DNA of 64,000 bases. Source: Leifsonia sp. ku-ls. GTDB lineage: Bacteria; Actinomycetota; Actinomycetes; Actinomycetales; Microbacteriaceae. Shown here piece after piece: positions 63,937 to 64,000 of this stretch. The notes below the pieces were generated by a model. The model worked only from the letters and a program-made list of their open reading frames with translations. It searched no databases and was not told the origin of the DNA. Both the position numbers and the translations under genes were made by a program. Within the stretch, counting starts at the first letter, position 1. Every line of letters starts with the position of its first letter. The stretch lies in NCBI GenBank assembly GCA_003367665.1, contig QKXI01000002.1, forward strand, positions 62,001 to 126,000, in the 5' to 3' direction.

Positions 63937-64000
63937 AGACTCTGGTTCTGAACGCCAGCTACGAACCGCTCGGCGTGATCTCGACGCGACGCGCGATCAT
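63933..64000 (+). CDS. HNH endonuclease, N-terminal fragment
   Basis: The first 22 codons are present, starting MKTLVLNASYEPLGVISTRR, which matches the start of a widespread actinobacterial HNH endonuclease family. The catalytic HNH motif lies beyond the window. GGAAGG precedes the ATG. The gene follows an intrinsic terminator and overlaps the His/Cys-rich frame. Confidence 0.75.
   Translation, partial: MKTLVLNASYEPLGVISTRRAI

Overview
The window is high-GC actinobacterial DNA, most probably from a Leifsonia-like member of the Microbacteriaceae. Supporting signs are the carD-ispDF-cysS-rlmB neighbourhood, a CIRCE-controlled GroEL ending in GMDF, actinobacterial families (DUF3263, DUF3027, DUF2530, DUF4032, DUF6325), an actinobacterial-type maltokinase, and many GTG starts with a TANNNT box 6-7 nt upstream. 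This is an inference from gene content; no rRNA is present. Genes are dense, with frequent ATGA or GTGA overlaps.

Layout. 1-4.4 kb: end of carD, fused ispDF, an NTF2-like protein, cysS and rlmB. 4.4-7.6 kb (minus strand): a 49-aa protein, DUF6325, DUF4032 and a MalK/UgpC-type ATPase. 7.9-14.7 kb: DsbA-like protein, tRNA-Thr, small membrane and regulatory proteins, esterases, and a siderophore-interacting reductase behind a DtxR/IdeR-like box, then signal peptidase I. 14.9-17.7 kb: secreted M23 peptidase and maltokinase-like kinase.

17.7-26.9 kb is the accessory region. A secreted calcium-repeat protein with a LAKTG sortase-type tail overlaps a 2,074-aa RHS/YD-repeat protein. The RHS protein has a degenerate amidase-like N-terminal domain and an unrecognised C-terminal tip. 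Two tiny membrane-protein genes follow, overlapping end to start. Next come a decayed RHS fragment and three more small membrane-protein genes of visibly lower GC. This resembles a polymorphic-toxin locus with candidate immunity genes and an older displaced cassette.

26.9-37.4 kb: phenylacetate catabolism. paaABCDE plus an enoyl-CoA hydratase run opposite the TetR regulator paaR; then paaZ, paaI, a 3-hydroxyacyl-CoA dehydrogenase, a second hydratase and a thiolase. Similar palindromes precede paaA/paaR and the thiolase. No phenylacetate-CoA ligase (paaK) is present. 37.5-41.6 kb: an Lrp/AsnC regulator opposite a branched-chain 2-oxoacid dehydrogenase operon whose E1-alpha gene carries an in-frame TAA.

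41.6-54 kb: a 39-aa acidic protein, DMT transporter, nitroreductase, MsrB, DUF3263, LytR_C protein, cold-shock protein, GroEL, a VapBC-type module, a two-component system, a ferredoxin-reductase-like oxidoreductase, a FolP2-type protein, a RibD-C reductase and an APH-like kinase. 54-64 kb: XPB-like helicase and a helicase-associated protein, extended cold-shock protein, an acidic-repeat DUF3027 protein, DUF2530, serC, a DtxR-family regulator, an NlpC/P60 hydrolase with a long leader, and a His/Cys-rich ORF spanning an intrinsic terminator just before an HNH endonuclease gene cut by the window edge.
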